In this document: positions 31,090 to 43,035 of the stretch, in pieces
Layout: every line of letters starts with the position of its first letter
How positions within the stretch are numbered: the stretch's first letter is position 1
DNA from: Liquidambar formosana
Lineage: Eukaryota; Streptophyta; Magnoliopsida; Saxifragales; Altingiaceae
Length of the DNA: 64,000 bases
NCBI GenBank assembly: GCA_039720395.1
Contig: CM077823.1
Location: 38,856,536 to 38,920,535 of the forward strand
Direction: 5' to 3'
Notes under the pieces: generated by a model
The model's input: the letters and a program-made list of their open reading frames with translations, nothing else
The model's database searches: none
Told to the model about the DNA's origin: nothing
Position numbers and translations under genes: made by a program

Positions 31090-33495
31090 AAATCTAAATT
31101 ACGCAACCGATACCTATGGATTATAATTTGATTTTTTTCTTTTTAAAAAAAGTAAAAACGATAAAATTTTTGGAGTTCAGTATGGATTTTAGAGAGTAAA
31201 GATATGGGTAAGTCAAGCTTGATAAATAAATTTGAAACTTGAATTAAATCATTTGAGATATTTAATTTTACTTAATTTTGGATATATAGTATTTCTTTTT
31301 TTTTTTTTTTTTGAAAGTATTGTGTTAACCATAGAATGCTGGTCTTAAATAAAGATGAACATCATCCAACGGTGGAGGGAGTGAACCTTCTACGTCAGAC
31401 TATATTCTGACAACTGGGACTTATATGGAATAAAGGTAAGAAAAAGGCAGGGAGCCAGTAGGTGCTTTACCTAATCGTTCGAAGAAAACGAAACCATTCA
31501 GCCACTGTTCCTGATTTCACGCCATACGATCCTGCCCCCCAAAATCCCCATGCATTATTAAATGACTGCCTTTCTTCCAATGGCCTCCACCCAAAAAGAA
31601 GAGTAAGACCATTTGATTTGTCTTTTCGGTCTAATTTTTGGTCAAATCTCACTCACGTTATGGCACGCTCTATTCACATGTGCTGGATACAAAACTTTTG
31701 AAAGATAAAAACTAGGTTTACTATTATGATATTTAAAAATAATATACTAAATTAAGATGGAGAGAGAGTGCCATGGTGGGCAACTAAGGGACCATGACCC
31801 ATGGCTCTCTTCCTCATACCTCAATCTCTCTCTCTATCTCTCTCTCTCTCTCTACCTAAAATTAGTAAAAGGATGCTTAGCAATTTTTGTATATTTTTTT
31901 ATAAAATTTTATGAAATTTTAAAATTAATGGAAGGTGCTTAAAATTTTTTGTGATGGTAATAATCTCCCCCACATAAATTGAGACGAGAAAAATTGGACA
32001 TAGAATTAGAGTACTTTTTTGTTTTGTATGGTAAATTTTTATCCTATTATTTTTATTTATTTGTTTATTTATTTATTTTTGATAAACATGTACAATTAGG
32101 GAAATCCACGTAACATGAACACCACCAAGCAAAGGATATTTTTTAATCAATGTGATAACTCAGACCGTATATGTATATGTTTAAACTCTAAACCTAGCCC
32201 ATAATTCTTCATAGGACTATCCTCTCACTGCATTCCTCGAATAGCCAGCTAAAGGGATTTTCTTTTGTTCTTTTTCTGGGGATAAAAATGCATACAATAT
32301 TACAATTACATAATTTCAAAAGTGTACATAGCTTTTGGAGAGTTGAAAGGACGATCTTATATAGAAGAGCACACACACAACGTCCTGATGTGGGACAAAC
32401 ACATGGCAACTTTAAGGGTACTGACTCTTCGGAGCCAATATTTTTGCTTTAAACGTGGGGACAACTACTGGGAATGGCTTGTGAAGGGTTTTTTTTTTAG
32501 TTCAATTTTTTTTTTCTTTGATTGTTTTTATTATTATTTTTTGTTTGGGTAAACTGCACTTTAGAGTCCAAACTCTAAAGTTTAGATCAAGTTTTGTTTT
32601 AAAATCTAAAATTTAAATTGCACTAATTCAGTATCCAAATTATTAGTTGAATTACATTTTGAGAGCCTGCAATCAGAATTGTCTATATTATCCCATATTT
32701 TACCCGTTTGAAAACCCTATTTTATGTCAATTTAGTATTCGGATTATAAGTTTTTCTCTACGAAGAACCACAAGAGTTTGGGTATTGAGGTGGGGTTATA
32801 AGGTGGGTTATCTTATGAGTTAGCCTACGGTACGCCTACTTGGGAATGTACAAAGGAAAAAGGGATGAAATCTGTGAAGTTTTTGGCTTCCAGCTATCAA
32901 GGCAGTAGCTCAGTAAGGCAACCCGTGTAACAGATCTGCCATCAAGAGCCAAACTAGGGAATATGAAATTATGGGAGAGATCGAGCAAATAGTAGGAATT
33001 ATAGTAACATGGAGGAATTAATACACATTATATAATACTTATCCAAAAAATAATAATAATAATAATAAATACACATTATATAATCTATATGAAATGAATT
33101 ACGAGCAAAATATACTTAGTTGTAATTTATGTTTTAAGCAATTCTCACATTGTTTTCTTAAATGCAGCAAAGGGTTTCTCCATTGAAACAAATGGAGCAT
33201 AAAAATCATTGTTAATGTGATGCCTTCAGTTTGAAAACTGAAATGACTTTAACCCTAATAAAATATATGACTATCGCCGCAATGTGTTTCATGCTAGACA
33301 AAAATTTTAAATATTGGTCGAGTGGTATTACAATAGAAAACTTAGGAAATAAATATTGAATCTTCAAATTGAAGATAAAAATTAAAGATTTTATATATTG
33401 GGAATGGCATTATTTATAATTGACGTAGGGTCCGTTTGCTAGTGTTACAGCTAAATTTTTTTTAAGATACGAGTAATGCGTGATACGGTGCAGGT
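31090..33495. other. Long stretch without recognised gene
   Basis: AT-rich. CT microsatellite at 31828-31853, a (TAA)n run near 33050 and a MITE-like left end (GGGTAAACTGCACTTTAGAG) at 32548 related to 5221. Frames at 31462-31701 and 32322-32552 show no family resemblance. Confidence 0.35.
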
Positions 33496-33500
33496 CCAAG

Positions 33501-34255
33501 GTCTTAAATCCACAAGGTAAATCTAGCAATTAATTACAAATGGTGCAGGTCCTCAACAAACCAACATCCCCACCATCCACCCCTTCTTTCCCTTCTCGCT
33601 CTCAAAACACAAGATTCCTAATCAAAGCTTTCGTTCAGCTTCTGCAACCCTCCTCTTGAATTAACATAACCACTCCTCCCTAACCAAGAAGAAAATTCGG
33701 ATAAGCAATCAGTGTTGCAGAGAGAATACAAAATTAATTACAACAAATAATAATAAAATCACATCGTTTGCAAGAATTCTCCATCCAGGCTGGAAAGGTT
33801 AGCACACATTCCTCTGTATCTGCCATAGCAATGCTACTGATTCATCCAAACATTAAAAACATTTGAAAACCAACTGAAATTGCCAAAACATATAGATAGG
33901 CCAAATCAGTCCTACAACCATCTTTTGTACCAGAAATAGACGAGACAAGAAAACTAAACCATATGGACGCACTGGTAAGTTTAGAAATATTAGGAAAATA
34001 TATGCGTACATATGATCCAATTGATGATTGAAAAATTTTAAAAATAACCAAAAAAAAACAAAACAAAGAAACCAAGAATCAAACAATGCAAAATGAGTAC
34101 TTGAGATTTTGTAGTGGCCGGGGCCTAGGTTTACGTAGGGATGTATTTAAAACCTACGTGAATTAGTAATTAGAAACAGTGTCGAATTAGGAGACCTATC
34201 TAAATTAAAACTATAGTTTAACTAGGAACAAAGCTAATTAGACTTCTATGAAAGT
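33501..34255. repeat. Repeat T, copy 1
   Basis: Diverged direct copy of 45580-46125, sharing TGAAAACCAACTGAAATTGCC and TTTTGTAGTGGCCGGG. Copy 2 lacks about 230 bp present here. No gene; short frames across it are shadows. Confidence 0.75.
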
Positions 34256-34259
34256 CCTC

Positions 34260-35517
34260 ATGCTAGACTCACCAGCCAAAACACCAAACCCACCTTCTAC
34301 CACTTCTGAATTCCCACCACGGATACACCCTACACCCACTAATGCATCTTCAACCCCCCCTGCTGAGTGCACCAAAACTCTGTTCTACATCCCTCCTTCC
34401 TCCATGCCCTCCTCCCACCATTCCTCACAAAACAATGGTTGCCCTGCTTAATTCCTCTTGTATTATGAAACTCGCTACTTCCAGAAGGCAACAAACGATT
34501 AGGAACAGGCCAAACATGAACTAAAAATACACAACCAGCCAACTCGATTCTTAACAAACTTGGATTGAAACCAGCATGGAGTTCTCTAACTCTAAACTCT
34601 AACACAAGCTTGAAACAGACTATCCAGCCTCAAAAGTTATTTTTTATCAATCTCCACCAGACCTCCATAGTGCTCAGCAATTATAGAGAACACTTCTTCC
34701 CTCCATAAGTGAAAGGGTAATCCTTCTATGGCAATCCATTCACTTTTAGACATAAATTGAACGCCATGAATAGAATTAAAATTTGGATCCCATTTTCTTA
34801 AATTAACGACGACACTACTCTTAAGGAAGACTTCTCCCCAGAAAATAATTGGCTTTATCCATATTATGACAAAAAAAGACTGCCGTATTGCTCTGAAAAG
34901 GAGTTAGTACTCTATTGCATTCCAACAGCTTACGCAGTTCAATCTGAATGTTATACCAACTATCAATCACTTTCTCTCTCGATCACACTCTCACAAACAA
35001 ATGCCTTTTTCCAATCGCCTATCAACAGGGAAACAACTCTTTCCATTTGAACATTGTCTTTCTCATCACGAGCCAAAGAAAGATCTTGTGCACTATTTAC
35101 TGAAGCATGGATATTAACAAGCAGCCTTTGGGTAGAAGACAGTCTCGCCCCTTCCTTACCTGACTAATCAGATCCAATACTGCATGGACTTTTCATATAT
35201 TCAGCAAAGTATTTCCAACCTCTTCCAATGTGTCCTGAAATAGAAATACAATTGCTTCTACCATTATTAGTGATTTCAGTCAGACGCCCGAATCTTCCAT
35301 TGATGAAGCTCTAGTAACAATGTACGCTGCTCCTAAACTTCCTAACCCATCCATGATTAATGTTTCCATAGCCCAAATCTGAAAAGCTGTTATACAACCA
35401 TACGCAACTGTCCTTATCAAAACCGATTGATATTCTCAGTCCTCTGCCATTTTCCGAAATTTTCAGATAATCATCACCCATACCCAACAATGCAAACTCA
35501 AAAGTTTTCTGTTCCAT
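34260..35517 (-). pseudogene. DUF4283-family gene, broken (source copy)
   Basis: Minus strand from ATG 35517: MEQKTFEFALLGMGDDYLKI, GFDKDSCVWLYNSF, then (same frame after a TAG) NGRSNCISISGHIGRGWKYF, …LIGDWKKAFVCESV, and after a frame change VVVNLRKWDPNFNSIHGVQF and WIAIEGLPFHLWREEVFSII. The GLPFHLW block and the preceding VNLRKW are hallmarks of DUF4283, a domain found in plant retrotransposon ORF1-like proteins and in related host gene families. At least three in-frame stops and one frameshift are visible. The tail (34340-34600) reads …PVPNRLLPSGSSE but is not confidently placed. It is related to 61812-62946. Confidence 0.75.
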
Positions 35518-36177
35518 CCTTAAGAACTTATTGGCCATAAGGAAACTTACAGAGAAGTAAAAGAAAAGGAGAAGGAGAAGAGAAGATGGTAATATCAAAG
35601 AAGGAAGAGAAAAATGAATCAGTAGAAAAGTAAGAGAAGAATGAACAGCGGCCCTGGTTGAATCGTCAGGGAACGAGAAACAGCAGTGATGTAGCTTTTC
35701 CCCTCTCTCTCTCTCAAGTCCGATAGATAATTGGTCAACAGATTTATATTTTTCAATATATGTATTTTAGTGGGCCAGCCATTTGGGATCTATATTTTGC
35801 AATGAGCCAAGGTTACTCAAAGAAGCATTTAAAAACTGAGTTGTATAAGTAACTAGAAACCTTGTTGAATTAGGAAATCTAGCTAAAAGAAAAATTCATG
35901 GGGTAAAGCCTAATTAAATTAGAAACCTAGTTAATTTAGGAACCAACTTCTCATAATTTACACATGAGATTGCATGATGCGGAACGTGTTAGTAAGAAAA
36001 AGGAAAATTTGGAAAAAATCCCAAAGTGGTTGTTTCGAGTGGAGGTAAAAGATTCCGAGTTCGAGTCCCAATACTTTGGAAAAAATTCATGGGCTAGCAA
36101 TTTACCATAGCCCACCCGTTGTAACAGTAATTAGTCCCTTGGTTGTCAGCTTTGGGGATTCATTGGGTCAAAGACCC

Positions 36178-36210
<33 letters not shown>

Positions 36211-36859
36211 AAAATTGGATCTATTGGGGCCATTCTTTGTATGGGAATATTTTATTTCTTATAAGGGTATTTTAGTAATTTTCTTATAATTAAGGAATGG
36301 CCCAGCCTTACAGGCTTTATGTTTTTTGTATTGGGTTTGACTTAATTATTTATAAAAGTCATAATTAGTAGCCTAGTTAAATTAGAAACCTAGTATAAGA
36401 ACTTGATGGAAAGGGAAATTTAGTTAATTTGAGGAGCAAGCATATTAGAATTCTATAAAGGGGATTGTAATAGCTCTAATAAGGGTAGAGTTTACAGAAT
36501 AAAAGTTATTTTAAATTGAGTGTGGAACTCTTCTTTATGTTTTGAGTGTGCATCATTGCAATAATCTCTAATAGGGATGCTGAGTGGTTTGTCTAATAAG
36601 CAATTAAAGTATAGAGTGAAACTCTTCTTTCGGTTTGAGTTTGGTTCTCAAACCCACCCTTGTGGATTAGGCTCTCTCTATCTCCTTCTCTCTCTCTCTC
36701 TCTCTCTCTCCTTGTGTGCTTATTTTTTTCTTTTAAAGGAACTCTTCGCAACACCCTCCCAAGGCTCCAAAGTTCAACTTCCTTCGTCTAAAGCCATACT
36801 TTCATCACAAATCCTAAAGAAATCGTTTAAAATAAATATATTACTTTTATGACATGATC
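34999..36859 (+). repeat. Repeat Z, source copy
   Basis: Template of 27743-29605. The DUF4283 gene crosses its left edge unbroken and the right edge continues into sequence collinear with repeat T copy 2, so this is the original location. Confidence 0.85.
36014..36207 (+). mobile_element. tRNA-derived SINE (copy in repeat Z source)
   Basis: Same SINE as 28773-28952, with B box GAGTTCGAGTCCC and a longer poly-A tail (36178-36208). Flanked by GGAAAATTTGGA and GGAAAATTGGA. Confidence 0.65.
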
Positions 36860-37059
36860 CTGTAATAATTCCCTGGCTATTCCGAAAATAAACTTAAACC
36901 AAAAATATTATTTTTTTTCATATAAACCCTTGATTTCTCCTTCCCTTTCAAAAATTCAAAAGAAAACAAAGTTTTAGTCCACCTATACTTGTTTGTAGGC
37001 AACCTTATTCTCCACTTAATGAGATCAACTGCATCAAAGGTGCTGCCTCAAATTCTAGA

Positions 37060-37870
37060 ATTAGAACAATACACAGAAAAATGAAACCTTAACTGAAACT
37101 ATATTTTAAGCAAGAAATTGTATTTAATTCTATACATTCCTCAATTATATGAATTCAACCACAGTTCCAAAACAGCACAAATACGGTGGTTTATTTACTT
37201 TCCCTACAGAGATTGAGAATGGCAAACTACAAGTAAAAACGTATCATATTTCCATTTCCTTACTCAGAAAATATGACAAAACCAACAAGAAGAAAGCAAT
37301 GCACATTAAGCGATTCGTTTAGTTTAGTTCTCTCCATGCTTAGTAATTGATTGAAATGGAGAACTTAACAATTGACCTAGACTATTTTTAAATTCAACGA
37401 ATTTCTCTTTACAAAATCCATTCTCCCGAACAATTTACCAACTTTGGTAAAGTGCCTCCACGGTACATGAATGAGACCTAGACGGCACATAAAAATTAAG
37501 GTCATTTGATAAGCGACCCCAAAAGAAAAGCTTTACAATAATGAGATTTATGCTCTAAGGAAATCCACTACATTAACCCCAACAGAATGTTCTATACAGG
37601 TGTGGATGAAGTGTTCTTGCTAGGGGTGAAAGAAACACCGAAAAAACCGAATGACCGAACCGAACCAAACCAACCGGTTTTGGCCTTTTTTTTTTTTTTT
37701 TTTCTTGTCCGGTTCAGTTGGAATCCGCTTTTGTTTCCTATAATTTTCAGTTCACAATTCGGTAGCAATTCAGTTAATTAAAAATATTTTCGGTGTAAAT
37801 TTTGTACGTAATCAATGTAGTAGGGACTATTAATCGGTTTTTAGTTGGCACAAGAAACGGCATAAAACCT
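37060..37870. other. No gene seen
   Basis: Non-coding. A repetitive ACCGAACCGAACCAAACC motif lies at 37653-37675 and a CCGGTTCAGTT at about 37711. These are known as common plant dispersed motifs, with no boundary visible. Confidence 0.35.
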
Positions 37871-37872
37871 TG

Positions 37873-38201
37873 GGTATTTGGGTATAAGGTGGACAAAACT
37901 TCGCTCCTGATGCCGGAGGAGCAACTCCTCCTGCAAAGTTGACGTGGCTAATTATTTAATCGACACTTGTTCCGTGCACATGCCACTCACGTGATATATG
38001 GGCCAATCTTGTTTTTATTGTTGAGAGAGGAAAATAAGGGCAAAATATAACTTATCCCACATGGTTCGTGAACCATTGTCAGCCGGCGATCAGCGTTTGC
38101 AACATGCTCGCTGAAAATCTTTGCAACCCACCCTCAATTTGTAACTTGAACTCCATCGCTAACATGCTCGCCGACAATCTCCGGCGATCGGCATTTGCAT
38201 C

Positions 38202-38272
<71 letters not shown>

Positions 38273-38770
38273 GTCCATCAAAAATTTTCTGTTGATTTTA
38301 GTCCATCATAATTGAGCACAAAATTCCTTTACTGTGTGAATAAATGTGACCAATTGAATATAGAAAATCCAAAAGCAAACATGAAAAGAAATTTGTTTTT
38401 GAAGAGCCTCAAATTGCGGCCTTGTTGCATGTATTGAAGGAAGGGGATTTGGGGTAGGCGAAGGATAGGATCACGGAAAACAAATCCGGGAGGAAGAGAT
38501 GGTTGTAAATGAAATTACAGTTTTGGAGAGAGGGGAAGAGGCAGGGGATGCGAAGGAGACGTGAGGGAGAGGAAAGAGAGATGCAATGGAATAGGTTCAA
38601 TTTTTGTTTGGGTTCTCATTTTTACCAATCAGAATTGTTGGGGCGAATGCTAATATATCACGTGAGTGCCATGTGCTTGGTAGACATGTGTCAATTAATA
38701 AATCAACCATGTCCGATTGGAGGGGAGCTGCGGAGGAGCCAAAGTTTTGTCCACCTTATACCCAAGTCTT
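37873..38770. mobile_element. Possible MULE-like element with long inverted ends
   Basis: TTGGGTATAAGGTGGACAAA at about 37878 is inverted at about 38768. The two ends stay alignable for roughly 130 bp, including CACTCACGTGATATAT. The interior holds a CT/TA microsatellite (38193-38270) and no transposase. I found no 9-bp target duplication. Confidence 0.45.
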
Positions 38771-39089
38771 CAAAGATGTGAAAAATGAATGCAAACTAGG
38801 CAACTAGCGTCAGCCAATTTTCAAAAACACAAATCCAAGCAAAATGAGTTGCTTCAAGAAATTGGAATGGGTCTCGGAGAGAGTAGTGATAGTGGTTCAT
38901 CTCTTTTGGTGGGGATCATAATATATAGGGCAGTGGGAGTGGGTTTGGTAGTAGTGGGGGCAGTTTCACCCAGCCTAAAACTAGAGGTCCAATGGATAGG
39001 TTCTACCTTTGATGAAAAACATCATTAAATTCCAAATCTAAGAAAGAAGAAACGACCCATGCTGAAGATTTTGGCGCTTCATATTTTCG

Positions 39090-39330
39090 AAAGGACTTCC
39101 ATTCAATATGGTGAATGATCCATATTGGTCACCCATTGCTGATGGAATCGCAAATTTTGGGCTAGGGTTTAGGCCCCCTTCTATGCATGAGTTAAGGGCC
39201 TGGATCCTTAAAGAAGAGGTTACAGACATAAACGCGCGTAATGATGGAAGAACGTAATAAAGCTAAGAATAACATGGATGTTCAATAACGTCTGATGGTT
39301 GGACAGATGGAAAAAATAGATAGTTGGACA
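39090..39330 (+). pseudogene. hAT transposase fragment (DUF659 region)
   Basis: The plus-strand frame 39096-39233 reads PFNMVNDPYWSPIADGIANF, then GLGFRPPSMHELRAWILKEE. After a frame change comes MMEERNKA, and then ITSDGWTDG at about 39287-39313. The PFN-VNDPYW and SDGWTDG blocks are characteristic of the DUF659 part of plant hAT transposases. No BED finger or C-terminal dimerisation domain is present nearby. Confidence 0.75.
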
Positions 39331-39339
39331 GAAGTTCAA

Positions 39340-39475
39340 TAATTATCATCAAGTGCAGCTGCCATCTCATTTTAACATCTCCAATATCTTCAAAATGAAG
39401 CATTTGAAGCCCTATTTTGCTGTTGAAACTTGAGAACAAGTTTTTTTTTTTAGAGGGGAGTCGGATGCAAGCTGT
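39340..39475 (+). pseudogene. Possible Ty3/gypsy polyprotein C-terminus
   Basis: VQLPSHFNISNIFKMKHLKP resembles the SH3-like tail of gypsy integrases (LPSHxxxxxxFHVSxLKPY type). After a TGA and a frame change, LRTSFF…EG follows, resembling the acidic C-terminal end before the polypurine tract. Short, so tentative. It directly abuts the hAT fragment. Confidence 0.4.
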
Positions 39476-39479
39476 CTAG

Positions 39480-42320
39480 CAACATTTAGAGCACTAAATT
39501 TTCTGTTTTAGTTGCTTATGCACTTAGTATAGAAGGGCATTATAGTCTTTTGCATATAGGTTGTATGGCTGAAGTTAGTGTTACAAGTCAGTTTTTAGTT
39601 AGAGCTTCAGTTGTAACAGAATTTCAGATCTGAGAATCATATTATTGATTGATCATCTCTTTGACTCACATCAGTTTCGTTCTCCACGCCTGAGAATTTC
39701 AATTTCTTTTTGAATCGAAGCTTAATTCCATCAATGCCACCCTCCCTAAACACCCCTTCACAAGTCGTACACAGCGCACAAGGCTCCCCCGCCTATAAAG
39801 GGGTCTAAGGACCCCCATTCACGAGTATAACTGTGATTCGAGGATAAATGCGATGTCAAATTAAAGGTAGAAGCTTACTGAAACTTCAGGGCAGCAAGGG
39901 AAACTTCAATTTTTTCAAAGAAGGTTGTACAAAAGGTTAAGGCTCGAGTTTGTGATAAAATGTAGCGGTTTTTTGGGATGGAATTGAGGGTAAATAAAGG
40001 AGGGTTGAAATTGAGGCAAAAGAAGGTACAGGTTCAAATACCCACTCAGCTTTCGTTAAATAATTTCCACACGTCGACTCCTTGAATATTTATGGCAGAA
40101 AAACAAAAACATATGAGAATACATAAAGTTGGTAATTTTCCCCATCATGACCAAAACCTTGCCAATAAGAGTAAAAATGATTCTTCACAAAGAAAGGGAA
40201 ATTGAAATCAAGACCTCTGCGAACTCTACACCCCTTTTAGGATGTGATCGATATGCCACTAGACCCAAGGTCATTAACAAATAAATTTAGAGATTAGGCC
40301 TTAGTTAGCACCAAATTTTACCTAACCCAAACTTGCCCAATCTCGACCCTGTGAGCTCTATCCTAGTGGGATTTGTGATGGAACCCCAACACTAGTACCG
40401 GTTATAAGATACAAGGCATCTTCTAAGTTTCCATTTCCCAAGTAGCACTGCCAACTCGTTTTGACTTCTCATATTCTTAAGGAGCAAGCCACCCACTTGG
40501 GTTTTTTCAGTTGATTACACACTCAAGTGGGTGGTGGTCTTACTTGAGATCAAAATAATTAGACTTAAAAAGTCCAGACACCTTGGGTTGATAGCAAGCA
40601 GCCAATAAATAAATAAATAAATAAAATCCCTAAGATTTATAGGATGAGGAGCAAAAGTCTAGATGGGAATGCTTTCACATAAAGTTGGTTACGCTTTATG
40701 AGAGAGACGTTGATATTAAAAGTTCTAGACAAGATAAACAATTAATTTGGCTGTGATTTAAAGATAAATTTGACGGTTATTGACGTTTTACTCCTACCTT
40801 TATTCAACTCTAAAATCCAAACCAGCCAAGGCGTCTCTCTATCTCTCCCTCTTCCAGGGTCATGGGCTATGGAGGGTTTCCCACACAGTTCTTACTCGTA
40901 TTAAAGTAGGCCCACTAAATTATCTTTTATACATATGTGTACATATGCCTACATGGGTATGTAAGATAAATAAGAGCCATGGTGAACCGTGCTGCCTTTG
41001 CCCAAGGCTTCTGTAGTAAAAGCTCTTGTCTATGGCTATAAGCATGGACACAGGGCAAGTTGGGCAGCTCCAGTAAGTAGCCATCGGTGCACAACCGAGG
41101 AATTTGATGGAAAATTTGCAATAAACAAGACATTAGTAGAATTGGTATGAGAATGCAGAAAATGCAGAATTATTTCATGTAGCAGCTAGATATTGCGTGT
41201 AACACAAAACATGTCACGACCCATTTGGAAAAAAAGAATTTATCATGTCGAGTTGGACACATACCACGTCCCCAATTTCCAACCGGTGAAACCCGCAGCT
41301 GCAAGCCAAGGAACCGCAGGACCTGGAGTAGCAGCAATGAGATGAGAACAGGCATTTTAAAATGTAATACCAAAAGTAATAAGGGGAAATTGGCGATTAG
41401 TCCACTTTTTGGTAAAATATTGGCAATTAATCAAGTAAAAGTTTTTCTAAGTCAATTAATCAAGGAGACTAAACTTATTTATCAATTAGTCACACATTTT
41501 TTGAAAATGCTTGGTTTACCCTTATTCTTACTAAGGGCGGTCCATTTTTTTGTTATTAAGGGCACCTTATGTAACTAACTTAGTCTTTTAGTATTATAAT
41601 TTTTAAAAGCTTATAACTTACAATATACATATCTGTTTATAAAAAAAATTATATTTTTGGAATCTACTCGTCGATATTTTCGAAAAAAGATCCATATTGA
41701 TTAGGTAATTTTTAAAAAGATTAAAATCGTAAAATTTTACTACTTGACACATTCTAACGTAATATTTCATAAAATTGTAAAATTTTACTACTTTAGTAGT
41801 AAAATTTATAATGAAGTAGTAAAATTTTACTACTTTACGAATAAATTTTACAACGAATTTGACTACTTCGAAAGTTGGGCATGCAGGTGCGCGACAAGGG
41901 CCTGGTTAGCTTCTTGCAAAGATGGAATTGTTTCCAACATTCCAATCTGAAGCTTGACCAGGGACAAAAAATAAATAAATAAATACATAAAATAATAATA
42001 AAAAAATAAAATCCCTCAATTTTCTCAATCTGAAGCTCGACTATTATTCCCTATGTTCGTGTACAAAAAATGCCTCATTTGTTTCCTTCCAAATTTGAAG
42101 CTTGACCATCAATAAAAAAATAAAAAAGTCTAATTTTTCTTATTTGAAGCTCAACCCATCGATCCATTCGTTCATGAAAGGAAAAACCTTTTTCCTTTTT
42201 TTTTTTCTCCAAATTTGAAGCTTTACCATCAATTGAAAAAAACCCAATTTTTTTAGTCTGAGTCTCTGCGGTGGCTATGCCTTGGGTTTGTCCATTGCAT
42301 ATGACGGTGATGACTCATCG
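39480..42320. other. Repeat-derived and intergenic sequence without a gene
   Basis: 39480-39720 may be gypsy LTR sequence. 40130-40275 on the minus strand has a SINE-like arrangement (TCTAGTGGCATATCGATC head, GGTCTTGATTTCAATTTCC B-box-like), unconfirmed. 41380-41560 resembles a MITE with GGGGAAATTGGCGATTAGTC. No coding feature is supported. Confidence 0.35.
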
Positions 42321-42329
42321 TCGACGGAG

Positions 42330-42850
42330 CGAATTTCTGGTCATTCACTCCTTAAGAACATAAAGTATTGTATGGCTGCAATAACTACCCAAAAAACATA
42401 GGAAACTGTAAGCTATGGGGAGAAATTCATTGAAGCTAGTTATTTTAACAGCATCTTCGAAGGCTTCGCAAATTTTGGCTCCTGCAAAGATGGAGTAGCC
42501 AAGATCATACCTGAAAGCGATCTTGCAGAAGTTCTCGAACACAAATCTTTGAAGGATGTCTTGAAAATCTAGCATAGAATTGTTGGTGGCAGTGGTGGAT
42601 AAGACAGGAGTGAGGCGGTTGGTAAGCTTTGCATCAATGACGGTCTCTACAAATTTATGCAAAGATTTGGTGATGAATTCATGGCTAGAAACTTGCCTTT
42701 GAACTTCCAGTTCTCATTGTCGGTGTTGAATATGCCATTGCCGAGAAGATCCGAGAGAGTAACTCGATTGATGTTGCCTTTTTAATAGATATGGAAATTG
42801 GTCTTGATCATGTGTTGGACTGTGGAGAAGGTGAGAGGTCACGAGTAAGC
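42330..42850 (-). pseudogene. Cytochrome P450 (CYP94-like) fragment
   Basis: Minus strand: STVQHMIKTNFHIY, stop (42782-42784), KGN, then DLLGNGIFNTDNENWKF. After a one-base frame change near 42700 it reads SSHEFITKSLHKFVETVIDA, LDFQDILQRFVFENFCKIAF and FEDAVKITS. These are the HM-KTRF, GxGIFNxDGxxW, SHEF and DLQD-LQRF-FD-IC-IAF blocks of the CYP94 group (fatty-acid and jasmonate omega-hydroxylases in plants). The heme-binding Cys region, ExxR and N-terminal membrane anchor are missing. It is about a quarter of a P450 of some 500 residues and not functional. Confidence 0.8.
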
Positions 42851-42859
42851 TTTGGGTAC

Positions 42860-43002
42860 ATACAAGGGTATTTTCGTCATACAACAATAAAATGGATTAA
42901 TTGACTTAAGATAAAAGTAACTTGACTATTTGCTAAATAAGTCTTATTTGATGGGCCAATGGCCAAATCCCCTGAGTAATAATGATCCAAAAATGGCAAA
43001 GT

Positions 43003-43035
<33 letters not shown>

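Noticed and set aside
34339..34605. Minus-strand 88-codon frame as an independent gene
   Set aside because: It continues the broken DUF4283-family gene; described there.
38190..38275. CRISPR-like or satellite array
   Set aside because: Simple CT and TA microsatellites without spacers.
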